From the NCBI RefSeq assembly GCF_029428675.1, contig NZ_JAJNEL010000001.1, positions 5,890,001 through 5,954,000 of the forward strand: a stretch of 64,000 nucleotides of DNA, read 5' to 3'. A model generated the notes under the pieces. That model did no database searches. It was not told where the DNA came from and saw only the letters and a program-made list of their open reading frames with translations. How positions within the stretch are numbered: position 1 is the first letter of the stretch; each line of letters opens with the position of its first letter. The position numbers and the translations under genes were made by a program. This DNA comes from Streptomyces sp. JH14 (GTDB lineage Bacteria > Actinomycetota > Actinomycetes > Streptomycetales > Streptomycetaceae). Of this stretch, positions 54,070 through 62,722 are shown one piece after another.

Positions 54070-55071
54070 ATGCGCTACATCATCGTGGGAACGGGGGCTG
54101 TCGGCGGCGCCATAGGCGGACGGCTGGCCGAGGCCGGCCACGACGTCGTCCTGGTGGCACGCGGCGCGCAGTACGAGGCGCTGCGCACGGACGGACTCCG
54201 GCTCATCACGCCGGACGGCCCGCGCACCCACGCGCTGCCCGTCGTCGACCGGCCCGACGCACTCGACCTGACCCCGGGCGACGTACTCGTCCTCGCCGTC
54301 AAGACGCAGGACAGTGTTGCCGCGCTCGACGCCTGGAGCGGCCGGCCCGTGGCGGGCGGCGGTACCGCGGGTGAACGCCTGCCCCTGATCTGCGCGCAGA
54401 ACGGCGTGGAGAGCGAACGCCTCGCGCTGCGCCGCTTCCGGCGGGTCTACGGCATGTGCGTCTGGCTGCCCGCCACCTTCGTCCGGCCCGGCGAGGTGTC
54501 GGCGGCCGGAACCCCGCTGACCGGCATCCTGCACCTCGGGTGCTATCCCACCGGCACGGACACCGCGGCCGAGATGATCGCAGCCGACCTGGAGAAGTCG
54601 AAGCTGCTCGCACCGGTCGTCCCGGACGTGATGCGCTGGAAGTACGGCAAGCTGCTCTCCAACCTCGCCAACGCGATCGAGGCGGTCACCGGACCGCTCA
54701 CCGGGGACGCCGCCGCCGCCCTGTTCAAGCGGGCACTGGCCGAGGGCCGTGCGGTCCTGGAGGCCGCCGGCATCGAGGCGGTCGGCCAGGAGGAACAGGC
54801 GAAGGCGCGCGGCGGCCGGATCCGCTTCGAACCGCTCGACGGCTCCCCGCGCGGCGCCGGATCGTCGTGGCAGAGCCTCAGCCGCGGTACGGGCACCATC
54901 GAGGCCGACTATCTCAACGGCGAGATCGTGCTGCTCGGCCGTCAGCACGGGGTGCCCACACCGGTCAACGCCGTACTCCAGCGCGCTGCGAACGCGTTCG
55001 CGCGCGAGCGCCGCGAGCCCGGATCGATGTCGGTGGCCGAACTCACCGCACTCGTCGACGCCGCCTCCTGA
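54070..55071 (+). CDS. Ketopantoate reductase-family protein
   Basis: A 333-residue NADPH-dependent reductase of the PanE/ApbA family. MRYIIVGTGAVGGAIGGRLAEAG is its Rossmann fold opening, KTQDSVAALD and CAQNGVESERLAL mark the cofactor/substrate region (Asn), and KYGKLLSNLANAIEAV carries the catalytic Lys of the C-terminal domain. Streptomyces chromosomes have several such paralogues, so pantothenate synthesis is possible but not certain. It is divergent from the ABC ATPase relic region. Confidence 0.88.
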   Translation: MRYIIVGTGAVGGAIGGRLAEAGHDVVLVARGAQYEALRTDGLRLITPDGPRTHALPVVDRPDALDLTPGDVLVLAVKTQDSVAALDAWSGRPVAGGGTAGERLPLICAQNGVESERLALRRFRRVYGMCVWLPATFVRPGEVSAAGTPLTGILHLGCYPTGTDTAAEMIAADLEKSKLLAPVVPDVMRWKYGKLLSNLANAIEAVTGPLTGDAAAALFKRALAEGRAVLEAAGIEAVGQEEQAKARGGRIRFEPLDGSPRGAGSSWQSLSRGTGTIEADYLNGEIVLLGRQHGVPTPVNAVLQRAANAFARERREPGSMSVAELTALVDAAS

Positions 55072-55153
55072 GCGAGCGGGACGTCCGGCGCGGCCAGGCC
55101 CCTGTCGCATTTCTTCAAGACCGGCGGCAGCGGGCGGCCGTACCGTCGCGTGC

Positions 55154-55738
55154 ATGAAGAGCGAGTACGCCCACATGACCGAATGCGCCGCCGAGGCCGC
55201 CCGCATCGCCCTCGGCATCGGCGCCGAACGGCCGGTCGCGCCGGCCACTCCTTGCGGCGACTGGGATCTGCGGACACTGATCAACCACTGGGTGCTGTAC
55301 ACCTCACACGGTCTGGAGCACCGCGCCCGGCGCACACCGCTGCCGGACGAGCTCACCGCCCGTGATTTCATCGTCGACGCCGACTGGGCCGAGCAGTACG
55401 CGGCGCAGCTGGACCGGGCCGTCGCCGCCTGGTCGGACCCGGCGGTCTGGGAGGGGGACATCGACCTGGGGCATGCGTCCTCCCCGGCGGCCGAGATCGC
55501 CGAGATGCTCATCATGGAGACGGCTCTGCACAGTTGGGACGTGGCCCGCGCGACCGGCCAGGAGTTCAGGCTCTCCGACGGGGCGGCCGGGTACGTCCTC
55601 GGCGTCGTCGACCGGACCGCCGAGCTCTACCGGCAGTACGAGGGCTTCGGCGACGAGGTCCGGCTGCCCGGGTCGGCCCCCGTCCTCGCCCGTGCACTGG
55701 CACACAGCGGACGTGACCCACAGTGGACCGCCGCCTGA
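55154..55738 (+). CDS. TIGR03086-family metal-binding protein (mycothiol-related DinB fold)
   Basis: A 194-residue four-helix DinB/MDMPI-fold protein. The start of TPCGDWDLRTLINHWV holds the conserved His of the metal triad, and ETALHSWDVARATGQ holds the second. Relatives include mycothiol-dependent maleylpyruvate isomerase and transferases. A nearby ATG at MTECAAEAARIA is an alternative start. The DsbA-fold gene follows 68 nt later, and both are linked to mycothiol chemistry by family. Confidence 0.85.
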   Translation: MKSEYAHMTECAAEAARIALGIGAERPVAPATPCGDWDLRTLINHWVLYTSHGLEHRARRTPLPDELTARDFIVDADWAEQYAAQLDRAVAAWSDPAVWEGDIDLGHASSPAAEIAEMLIMETALHSWDVARATGQEFRLSDGAAGYVLGVVDRTAELYRQYEGFGDEVRLPGSAPVLARALAHSGRDPQWTAA

Positions 55739-55806
55739 AAGTGGCCCAGTAGAATCGGCGTCGATTGGCCCGCATCCGTACGCCAATGGCTGGCTAGGCT
55801 CGCGCC

Positions 55807-56439
55807 ATGACCACTCAACGGAACCACGGTGGCCGACGGGCCGTCGTCGACTTCTACTTCGACCCCGCCTGCCCGTTCGCCTGGATCACCTCCCGCTGGA
55901 TGCTGGAGGTGGAGCAGCAGCGCGACATCGAGCTCCGCTTCCACGTCATGAGCCTCCACCTGCACAACATCGGCAATGAACTCCCCGACTGGTACCGGGA
56001 ACTGGTCGACAAGTCGATCGGGCCGGTACGGGTCGCCGTCGCGGCGGCAGCGGCCCACGGCGAGGGTGTGCTGCGCGACCTCTACACGGCCCTGGGCACC
56101 CGCATCCACCAGCAGAAGAACGATGACTTCGACGAGGTGATCGCCGCGGCGCTGGCCGAGACGGGGCTGCCGGCCGACCTGGCCGCCGCCGCGCACACGG
56201 AGACCTACGACGAAGCACTGCGGATCAGCCATGAGGCGGGCAAGGACCCGGAGGCCGGCGGCTATGTCGGGACGCCGACGATCCATGTCGACGGCACGGT
56301 GTGGTTCGGCCCGGTACTGCGCGCCGTCCCGCGTGGCGAGGAGGCCGGGCGGCTCTTCGACAGCTTCCGGGTGCTCGCCGGGTATCCGGACTTCTTCGAG
56401 CTCAAGCGGACCCGTACCGGCAGTCTGGACGTCGGCTGA
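55807..56439 (+). CDS. DsbA-fold oxidoreductase (Rv2466c-like mycothiol-dependent reductase)
   Basis: A 210-residue thioredoxin-fold protein with the helical insertion of DsbA/FrnE types. It resembles mycobacterial Rv2466c, a mycothiol-dependent nitroreductase: DFYFDPACPFAWITSRWMLEV, RFHVMSLHLHNI, GTRIHQQKNDDFDEVI and GTPTIHVDGTVWFGPVL align by eye. The active site is CPFA, with Ala at the second Cys of the CxxC, so it has one reactive Cys and would form mixed disulfides with mycothiol only. The F420-like prodrug-activating role of Rv2466c need not apply. Confidence 0.88.
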   Translation: MTTQRNHGGRRAVVDFYFDPACPFAWITSRWMLEVEQQRDIELRFHVMSLHLHNIGNELPDWYRELVDKSIGPVRVAVAAAAAHGEGVLRDLYTALGTRIHQQKNDDFDEVIAAALAETGLPADLAAAAHTETYDEALRISHEAGKDPEAGGYVGTPTIHVDGTVWFGPVLRAVPRGEEAGRLFDSFRVLAGYPDFFELKRTRTGSLDVG

Positions 56440-56469
56440 CCCGGGTCACCCTGGGCCGAGTGCCAAGGT

Positions 56470-56622
56470 CTGTCCCGTCATCCCTGGCGGGCGCACGACG
56501 AAGGCTGCGCACCTCGCCGCGTTGTCGGAACGCTCGCATACGCCCCGTATGAGGACGCCCTTCCGCCGTGCGGTGCACCACATCTGACGCCGCGCGCTGA
56601 TCCACCGGGGATGACGGGACAG
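56470..56622. mobile_element. MITE-like 153-bp palindromic element
   Basis: The ends CTGTCCCGTCATCCC (56470-56484) and GGGATGACGGGACAG (56608-56622) are perfect 15-bp terminal inverted repeats (17 of 18 if extended inward). A perfect small stem CATACG-CCC-CGTATG (56537-56551) sits at the centre, so the element is symmetric. It carries no coding frame and lies between convergent genes, with its right end 3 bp from the cbiX stop. I see no clear target duplication. It could be a non-autonomous transposon or a repeated intergenic terminator element. Confidence 0.65.
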
Positions 56623-56625
56623 CCC

Positions 56626-57372
56626 TCAGGCGCTGAGCCGGACCGCGACCGGGACGCGCGCCTCGTCGTACCGGGCCAGCAGCAGACGTGCCAACTCCGG
56701 TGCGGGGCCCAGCACATCGGCCAGCACGTCCGCCTCCGCCGCACCGGCGGCGATACGGTCCGGGAGACGGCCGGGGGCGATGACGTACGGGGCGACCGCC
56801 ACGCGCCGGAGGCCTTCGGCCCGCAGGGCCCGTACCGCGTCCTCGGTACGGGGAAGAGATGCGGAGGCGAACGCAGGCCGCACGGCGCACCAACCGGTGT
56901 GCCGCAGCTCCCGCGCGATTTCAGCGATCACTGCGATCGCCTCCGGGTCCGTGGAGCCCGCCGAGGCCAGGACGAGCCCGGTCGAGCTTCGGTCACCGGG
57001 GCGGACCCCGGCTTTGTGCAGTCGCCGCTCCAAGGCGGAGTTCAGCAGCGGCGACGGGCCGAGCACGCCGGCCTGCCGGATCCGCAGCCGGCCCAGCCGG
57101 GCCTGCGCCTCGCGCAGCACGGCGGGTATGTCGGCCTTGGCATGGAAGGCCCGGGTCAGCAGCAGGGGCAGCGCGACGACGTCATCCGTCCCCTCCGCGG
57201 CCAGCCGCTCCAGCACTCGGGGCACGGACGGGGCGTTGAAGTCCAGGAAGCCGGTCTCCACCCGAAGCCCGGGCCGCAGCGCCCGTACCCGCGCGGTGAG
57301 TGCGTGCACGGTCGCCGCGTGCCGCGGATCGCGGCTGCCGTGGGCGATGACGAGAAGCACGGGGGAGGACAT
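56626..57372 (-). CDS. Sirohydrochlorin chelatase (CbiX-like)
   Basis: A 248-residue type II chelatase with two tandem CbiX-like halves. VLLVIAHGSRDPRH carries the first metal-binding His of the active site and ALPLLLTRAFHAKADIP the second. It should insert Fe2+ (or Co2+) into sirohydrochlorin, giving siroheme for sulfite reductase. It is the last gene of the sulfur operon, 8 nt after the sulfonate permease stop. Placement with the cys genes favours the siroheme role over cobalamin. Confidence 0.9.
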   Translation of the reverse strand: MSSPVLLVIAHGSRDPRHAATVHALTARVRALRPGLRVETGFLDFNAPSVPRVLERLAAEGTDDVVALPLLLTRAFHAKADIPAVLREAQARLGRLRIRQAGVLGPSPLLNSALERRLHKAGVRPGDRSSTGLVLASAGSTDPEAIAVIAEIARELRHTGWCAVRPAFASASLPRTEDAVRALRAEGLRRVAVAPYVIAPGRLPDRIAAGAAEADVLADVLGPAPELARLLLARYDEARVPVAVRLSA

Positions 57373-57380
57373 GGCGGTAC

Positions 57381-58271
57381 TCAGTTCTTGACGAGGAGGC
57401 CGCGGCTGCGCAGCACCCACCGCTCCAGCGGGCTGAAGATCAGCAGGTCGATGGCGATGCCGACGGTCAGGATCAGGAGGATGGCGAGGAACACCATCGA
57501 CATGCTGCTGGTCTCGCGGCCCTGTTCCAGCAACTGGCCGAGGCCCACGCCGAGATCGGGCGACGAGGCGATGATCTCCGCGGCCATGAGCGAGCGCCAG
57601 GAGAACGCCCAGCCCTGCTTCAGGCCCGCCAGATAGCCGGGCAGCGAGGCCGGCAGCACGATGTGCCAGGTGCCGCGCAGCCCGGTGGCGCCCAGCGTCT
57701 TTCCGGCCCGCAGATGCAGCGGCTGGATCTGGTCGACACCGGCGACGAGACCGTTGGCGATCGACGGGACGGCGCCGAGCAGGATCACCGCGTACATCAT
57801 CGAGGGCTTGAGCCCCAGCCAGATCACCGCGGGCGGCACCCACGCCACCGACGGCAGCGACTGGAGACCGGAGAGCACCGGTCCGATCGCCGCGCGCACC
57901 ACCTTCACGCGTGCCACCAGCAGTCCCAGCGGGGTGCCGATGGCAAGGGCCAGGAGGAAGCCGAACAGGCCCCGCGAGACGCTGGTCCAGATGTAGTCGA
58001 GCAGGGTGCCCTGCATCCACGCGTTGGCCACCTCGTCCCAGACCTGGGAGGGCGACGGCAGCTTGTAGTCGTCGGTGACCTTCGCCCAGATCAGGATCTG
58101 CCAGACGACGAGCACCAGCGCGACGGCCACGACCGGCGGCAGCACCTTCCGTACCAGCACCTGGCGGACCGGGGTCCGGCTCACCCGCACCGCATCGAGC
58201 GCGTCGAGCCCCGCCTCCAGGCCGGCCAGGTCCTGGGCGGCGTCCTTTGCGGTGGTCTCAGTGCTGGCCAT
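57381..58271 (-). CDS. ssuC: Sulfonate/taurine-type ABC permease
   Basis: A 296-residue inner-membrane permease with about six helices, of the SsuC/TauC family. The conserved loop PSVAWVPPAVIWLG and the RAGKTLGATGLRGTWHIVLPASLPG segment (EAA-type ATPase contact) are present. The start at 58271 with a GGGGAGA ribosome site overlaps the ATPase gene by 14 nt. It forms the channel for sulfonate-like sulfur sources; sulfate esters are possible alternatives. Confidence 0.92.
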   Translation of the reverse strand: MASTETTAKDAAQDLAGLEAGLDALDAVRVSRTPVRQVLVRKVLPPVVAVALVLVVWQILIWAKVTDDYKLPSPSQVWDEVANAWMQGTLLDYIWTSVSRGLFGFLLALAIGTPLGLLVARVKVVRAAIGPVLSGLQSLPSVAWVPPAVIWLGLKPSMMYAVILLGAVPSIANGLVAGVDQIQPLHLRAGKTLGATGLRGTWHIVLPASLPGYLAGLKQGWAFSWRSLMAAEIIASSPDLGVGLGQLLEQGRETSSMSMVFLAILLILTVGIAIDLLIFSPLERWVLRSRGLLVKN

Positions 58272-59049
58272 GTCGGCGGATCTCCCCACGCAGTTGTTCG
58301 GTGATCTCGACGGACAGCTCCGCCACCGCGGTGTCCTCGATGCGGCGCGGCTGGTCGATGGCGACCGTCCACTCGCGGGCGATTCGGCCCGGCCGCGACG
58401 ACAGCAGGACGACCCGCTCGGCTAGCCGGACGGCCTCCCGCACGTTGTGCGTGACGAAGAGGACCGAGATGTTCGTCTCGCGCCAGATCCGGGTCAGCTC
58501 GTCGTGCAGCACATCCCGGGTGATGGCGTCGAGTGCGGCGAACGGCTCGTCCATCAGCAGCAGTTGACTGTCCTGGGCGAGCGCGCGGGCCATCGCCACC
58601 CGCTGCCGCATGCCGCCCGAAAGCTCATGCACCCGCTTCCCGTAGGCCCCTGCGAGCCGTACGAGTTCGAGCAGCCGCTCCGCCTCCGCGCGGCGGTCGG
58701 ACTTGGGTACGCCGCGCAGCCGCAGCGCGAGTTCGATGTTCTTGCCCGCGGTCAGCCACGGGAAGAGCGCGTGCTCCTGGAACATCAGCGCCGGCCGCCC
58801 GCCGGGGGTCTCGATGGACCCCGCGGTCGGGCGGTCGAGTCCGGCCACCAGGTTGAGCAGCGTCGACTTGCCGCACCCGGAAGCTCCCAGGAGGGTGACG
58901 AATTCGCCGGGAGCGACATCGAGCGTGATGTCGTCCAGGACGAGCTGCGGTCCCTCCGGTCCGCCGAAGGACTTCGAGACGTGGTCGATACGGGCCGCGT
59001 GCCCGGCCGATACACGGTCCTCGGCCTTGGTGAGCGTGGTCGTCGCCAT
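58258..59049 (-). CDS. ssuB: Sulfonate-type ABC ATP-binding protein
   Basis: A 263-residue ATPase of the SsuB/TauB family. Walker A is GASGCGKST, the Q-loop MFQEHALFPWL and signature LSGGMRQR follow, and Walker B is LLLMDEPFAALD. ATG 59049 (MATTTLTK) is preferred over a GTG three codons upstream because a full AGGAGG ribosome site ends 6 nt before it. It drives the SsuC channel and shares the operon with the binding protein. Confidence 0.93.
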   Translation of the reverse strand: MATTTLTKAEDRVSAGHAARIDHVSKSFGGPEGPQLVLDDITLDVAPGEFVTLLGASGCGKSTLLNLVAGLDRPTAGSIETPGGRPALMFQEHALFPWLTAGKNIELALRLRGVPKSDRRAEAERLLELVRLAGAYGKRVHELSGGMRQRVAMARALAQDSQLLLMDEPFAALDAITRDVLHDELTRIWRETNISVLFVTHNVREAVRLAERVVLLSSRPGRIAREWTVAIDQPRRIEDTAVAELSVEITEQLRGEIRRHGQH

Positions 59050-59091
59050 GGTCGTCACCTCCTGGGAGATCCTGGAACGGTCGGGGTGGGG

Positions 59092-60207
59092 TTACTTGAC
59101 GCCGAGACCGGCGTCGTCGACCTCGGGCTTGCCCGCGGCCTGGAGGATCTTGTTCAGCGGCTTCAGGTCGTAGATGCCCGTCAGGTCCGTCTCGTCCAGC
59201 AGACCGGCCTTCACCGCGTGCTTGGCCTCGGTGTCGAGCGTGGCGGCCAGCGGGTCGTCGATGAACTGGATCGACTTCCACGCCGGGTCCAGGACCTCGG
59301 CCGGCAGCGCCTTTCCGGACAGCTTCTTGAGTGCGGCGTTGGCGGAGGCCTTCGCCTTGTCCGGGTTGGCGTTGATCCATGCGTTGGTGGCGACCGAACC
59401 GCGCAGCACCGCCTCGACGACGTCCGGGTGCTCGCTGAGGAACTTCTGCGACACGATGATGTTGGTGATCACGAACTTGTTGTCCGGCCACAGCGTCGAT
59501 TCGTCGAGCAGCACCTCGGCGCCCTGTGCGACCAGCTTGGAGGCGGTCGGTTCCGGGGCCCAGGCACCGTCGATGGAACCGGACTTGTAGGCGTCCGGGG
59601 TCACCTTGTTGTCCGTGCGGACCACGGAGACGTCGCCCTTGCCGCTCTGGGCGTCGACCTTCCAGCCCTTCTCGGAGATCCAGTTGAGGAACGCCACGTC
59701 CTGGGTGTTGCCGAGCTGCGGGGTGGCGATCTTCTTGCCCTTGAGGTCGTCCAGGGTCTTGATCTTCTTCGGGTTGACGACCAGCTTCACGCCGCCGGAG
59801 GCCGAACCGCCGATGATCCGCAGGCTCTTGCCCTTGGACTTCGAGAAGCCGTTGATGGCGGGGGAGGGGCCGATGAAGCCGATGTCGATCGACCCCGCGT
59901 TGAGCGCCTCGATCTCGGACGGGCCCGCGTTGAACGTGGACGGCTGGACCGTCGTGCCGCCGAGCTCCTTGGCGATCAGGCCTTCCTGGATGCCGACCAG
60001 GGCGGTGGCGTGCGTGAGATTCGGGAAGTAGCCGATCTTGACGGTGTCCGCGGAGAGCTTCTTGCCGTCGGCGGCGACGTTCGTCTTCGCGGCGTCGTCG
60101 TCCTTCGCCGCGGAGCCGTAGCCGCAGGCGGTGAGTGCCACGGCGAGCAGCGGCAGAGCGGCGGCAGCGGCGAGGCTGCGGCGCAGGGTGGTACGGGTGG
60201 CAGGCAC
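59092..60207 (-). CDS. ssuA: Sulfonate-type ABC substrate-binding lipoprotein
   Basis: A 371-residue periplasmic-type binding protein of the SsuA/TauA (NMT1-like) group, tethered by a lipobox (LTAC, near residue 28). KIGYFPNLTHATALVGIQEG opens the first lobe, STFNAGPSEIEALNAGSIDIGF and GPSPAIN line the ligand cleft. GTG 60207 has a GAGGAAA ribosome site; a longer open frame to 60240 is less likely. The gene starts a new translation unit after two small frames downstream of cysN. Confidence 0.93.
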   Translation of the reverse strand: MPATRTTLRRSLAAAAALPLLAVALTACGYGSAAKDDDAAKTNVAADGKKLSADTVKIGYFPNLTHATALVGIQEGLIAKELGGTTVQPSTFNAGPSEIEALNAGSIDIGFIGPSPAINGFSKSKGKSLRIIGGSASGGVKLVVNPKKIKTLDDLKGKKIATPQLGNTQDVAFLNWISEKGWKVDAQSGKGDVSVVRTDNKVTPDAYKSGSIDGAWAPEPTASKLVAQGAEVLLDESTLWPDNKFVITNIIVSQKFLSEHPDVVEAVLRGSVATNAWINANPDKAKASANAALKKLSGKALPAEVLDPAWKSIQFIDDPLAATLDTEAKHAVKAGLLDETDLTGIYDLKPLNKILQAAGKPEVDDAGLGVK

Positions 60208-60252
60208 GGGAGGCTTTCCTCTCGTTGGCCCGGTACTCACGTCCCTCGGCGG

Positions 60253-60354
60253 TTACGGGGACGCGGCCGGGAAGTCGGCATGTCTTCGTCTGAACTGGCG
60301 GTACAGGCGGTGCGGTTGGTGCAGGCGGGCGCGCAGGCAGTGCGCGTACGTCAT
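60253..60354 (-). CDS. Small coupled reading frame 2 ahead of ssuA (possible leader peptide)
   Basis: A 33-codon frame (MTYAHCLRARL to AASP) starts in a TGATG overlap with the stop of the preceding small frame and ends 45 nt before ssuA. It keeps G or C at most third positions and contains a Cys and an RRRHADF segment resembling actinobacterial sulfur-operon leader peptides. An attenuation role is inference. Confidence 0.4.
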   Translation of the reverse strand: MTYAHCLRARLHQPHRLYRQFRRRHADFPAASP

Positions 60355-60452
60355 CACGCACATCGCGCAACCCCGCCCTGGCCGCTGCCGAGGGTGCCGC
60401 TGCCGACGCGACCGCCCTCCTTCGCGAACGTCGCGTAGATGTCGATACTCAT
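60354..60452 (-). CDS. Small coupled reading frame 1 after cysN
   Basis: A 32-residue frame (MSIDIYATFAKEGG to GVARCA) begins in a TGATG overlap with the cysN stop and ends in another TGATG overlap with the second small frame. Third positions are GC-rich, as in real genes here. No homologue is recognised. It may be a small protein or a translational coupler between cysN and ssuA. Confidence 0.45.
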   Translation of the reverse strand: MSIDIYATFAKEGGRVGSGTLGSGQGGVARCA

Positions 60453-61786
60453 CAGAAGTCCCATTCGGCGTCGTCGGCGGCTGCGCCTTCGCCCGTGGTC
60501 GCGGCGGCGAACGACTGGCCGGCCATGCCGGCCGCGAGCGTGGTGCCGTCCGCCGGGTCGATCAGCAGGAACGATCCGGTGCGGCGCGAGTCCGCGTAGG
60601 CGTCGAGGGCGAGCGGATCGGCGGTACGGACGACGACCCGGCCGATGTCGTTGGCGACCAGCTGCCCGGGCGCCGGGTGCTGCGACAGGTCGTCCAGGGT
60701 CAGCCGCGACGGGATGTCCTTGACGATCGCCTTGACCGTGCGGGTGGTGTGCTTGAGCAGCACGCGCTGACCGACGGCGAGCGGCTGGTCCGCGACGTGG
60801 CAGACGGTCGCCTCGACGTCCTGGGTGACCGCGGGTGCGTCGTCGGCCGGCGCGATGAGGTCACCGCGCGAGACGTCGATGTCGTCGACCAGCCGGATGG
60901 TCACCGACTGGGGTGCCCAGGCGATGTCCACGCTCTCGCCGAGCGCGTCGATCCCGGCGATCGTCGAGGTACGGCCGGAGGGAAGGACGGTGACGGCCTC
61001 GCCCACGCGGAACGCGCCGGCGGCGATCTGGCCCGCGTAGCCCCGGTAGTCGGGGTGCTCGGCGGTCTGCGGCCGGATCACGTACTGGACGGGGAAGCGT
61101 GCGTGGCAGGCGGTGAGGTCGTGGCTGACCGGCACCGTCTCCAGGTGCTCCAGCACCGTCGGACCGCCGTACCAGTCCATGTGGGCCGACGGCTCCACGA
61201 CGTTGTCACCGGCCAGCGCGGAGATCGGGATCGCGGTGATCTCCGGGACGCCGAGCGAGGCGGCGTACGCGGTGAACTCCTCGGCGATGGCGGCGAACAC
61301 GGGCTCCGCGTAGTCGACCAGGTCCATCTTGTTGACGGCCAGGACCACATGCGGCACCCGCAGCAGCGCGGCGACGGCGGCGTGCCGGCGGGTCTGCTCG
61401 ACGACACCGTTGCGGGCGTCGACGAGAACGACGGCGAGCTCGGCCGTCGAGGCCCCCGTCACCATGTTCCGGGTGTACTGCACATGTCCCGGGGTGTCGG
61501 CCAGGATGAAGCGTCGGCGTGGCGTGGCGAAGTAGCGGTAGGCCACATCGATGGTGATGCCCTGCTCGCGCTCGGCCCGCAGCCCGTCGGTCAGCAGCGC
61601 CAGGTCCGGCGCCTCCTGGCCCCGGTTGCGCGACGCGTGCTCGACGGCCTCCAGCTGGTCGGTGAGGACCGACTTGGAGTCGTGCAGAAGACGTCCCACG
61701 AGGGTGGACTTGCCGTCGTCGACGGACCCCGCGGTGGCGAACCGCAGCAGGGTGGTGGTCGACAACTGCTCGGTGCTGGTGGTCAT
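60452..61786 (-). CDS. cysN: Sulfate adenylyltransferase subunit 1 (GTPase)
   Basis: A 444-residue EF-Tu-like GTPase that activates ATP sulfurylase CysD. G1 is GSVDDGKST, G2/G3 are TIDVAYRYF and ADTPGH, G4 is NKMD. No APS kinase domain is fused, in line with the separate cysC here. Its ATG directly follows the cysD TAA with no gap, so the pair is coupled. It works in the cytoplasm to make APS. Confidence 0.97.
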   Translation of the reverse strand: MTTSTEQLSTTTLLRFATAGSVDDGKSTLVGRLLHDSKSVLTDQLEAVEHASRNRGQEAPDLALLTDGLRAEREQGITIDVAYRYFATPRRRFILADTPGHVQYTRNMVTGASTAELAVVLVDARNGVVEQTRRHAAVAALLRVPHVVLAVNKMDLVDYAEPVFAAIAEEFTAYAASLGVPEITAIPISALAGDNVVEPSAHMDWYGGPTVLEHLETVPVSHDLTACHARFPVQYVIRPQTAEHPDYRGYAGQIAAGAFRVGEAVTVLPSGRTSTIAGIDALGESVDIAWAPQSVTIRLVDDIDVSRGDLIAPADDAPAVTQDVEATVCHVADQPLAVGQRVLLKHTTRTVKAIVKDIPSRLTLDDLSQHPAPGQLVANDIGRVVVRTADPLALDAYADSRRTGSFLLIDPADGTTLAAGMAGQSFAAATTGEGAAADDAEWDF

Positions 61787-62722
61787 TTAGAAGTACCCCT
61801 CGCGCTTGCGGTCTTCCATCGCGGCCTCGGACATCTTGTCGTCGGCGCGCGTCGCGCCCCGCTCGGTGAGCCGGGAAGCGGCGATCTCGGTGATCACGGC
61901 GGCGAGCGTCGTGGCGTCGGAGTCGACGGCGCCGGTGCAGGACATGTCGCCGACCGTCCGGTAGCGCACCTGCCGGGTCTCGACCCGCTCGCTCTCCTTG
62001 GGGCCGCCCCAGTCACCGGCGGTCAGCCACATCCCGGAGCGGTTGAAGACCTCCCGCTCATGGGCGAAGTAGATCTCCGGAAGCTCGATGCCTTCGCGCT
62101 CGATGTACTGCCAGACGTCCAGTTCGGTCCAGTTGGAGATCGGGAAGACCCGGACGTGCTCGCCGGGCGCGTGCCGGCCGTTGTAGAGCTGCCACAGCTC
62201 GGGGCGCTGGCGCCTGGGGTCCCACTGGGAGAACTCGTCGCGCAGCGAGAAGACCCGCTCCTTGGCACGCGCCTTCTCCTCGTCGCGCCGGCCGCCGCCG
62301 AACACGGCGTCGAAGCGGTGCTGCTGGATCGCCTCGGTCAGCGGCACGGTCTGCAGCGGGTTGCGCGTGCCGTCGGGGCGCTCACGGAGCTTGCCGGCGT
62401 CGATGTACTCCTGGACTGAGGCGACATGCAGCCGCAGCCCGTGCGCGGCGACCGTGCGGTCGCGGTAGTCGAGGACCTCGGGGAAGTTGTGCCCGGTGTC
62501 GACGTGCAGCAGCGTGAACGGCACCGGCGCAGGCGCGAACGCCTTGAGCGCCAGATGCAGCATCACGATCGAGTCCTTGCCGCCGGAGAACAGGATCACC
62601 GGCCGCTCGAACTCTCCCGCCACCTCGCGGAAGATGTGCACCGCCTCGGACTCCAGGGAGTCCAGGTGGCTGAGTGCGTACGGATTGTCGGTGTCCTCCG
62701 ACACAGTCGCGGCGGTCGTCAT
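61787..62722 (-). CDS. cysD: Sulfate adenylyltransferase subunit 2
   Basis: A 311-residue ATP sulfurylase subunit with the PP-loop SGGKDSIVMLHLALKA, HVDTGHNFPEVLDYRD and the DAVFGGGRRDEEKARAKERVF segment. It forms APS from sulfate and ATP, driven by the CysN GTPase. The start at 62722 overlaps the cysC stop by 4 nt. The KREGYF C-terminus is the family ending. Confidence 0.97.
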   Translation of the reverse strand: MTTAATVSEDTDNPYALSHLDSLESEAVHIFREVAGEFERPVILFSGGKDSIVMLHLALKAFAPAPVPFTLLHVDTGHNFPEVLDYRDRTVAAHGLRLHVASVQEYIDAGKLRERPDGTRNPLQTVPLTEAIQQHRFDAVFGGGRRDEEKARAKERVFSLRDEFSQWDPRRQRPELWQLYNGRHAPGEHVRVFPISNWTELDVWQYIEREGIELPEIYFAHEREVFNRSGMWLTAGDWGGPKESERVETRQVRYRTVGDMSCTGAVDSDATTLAAVITEIAASRLTERGATRADDKMSEAAMEDRKREGYF

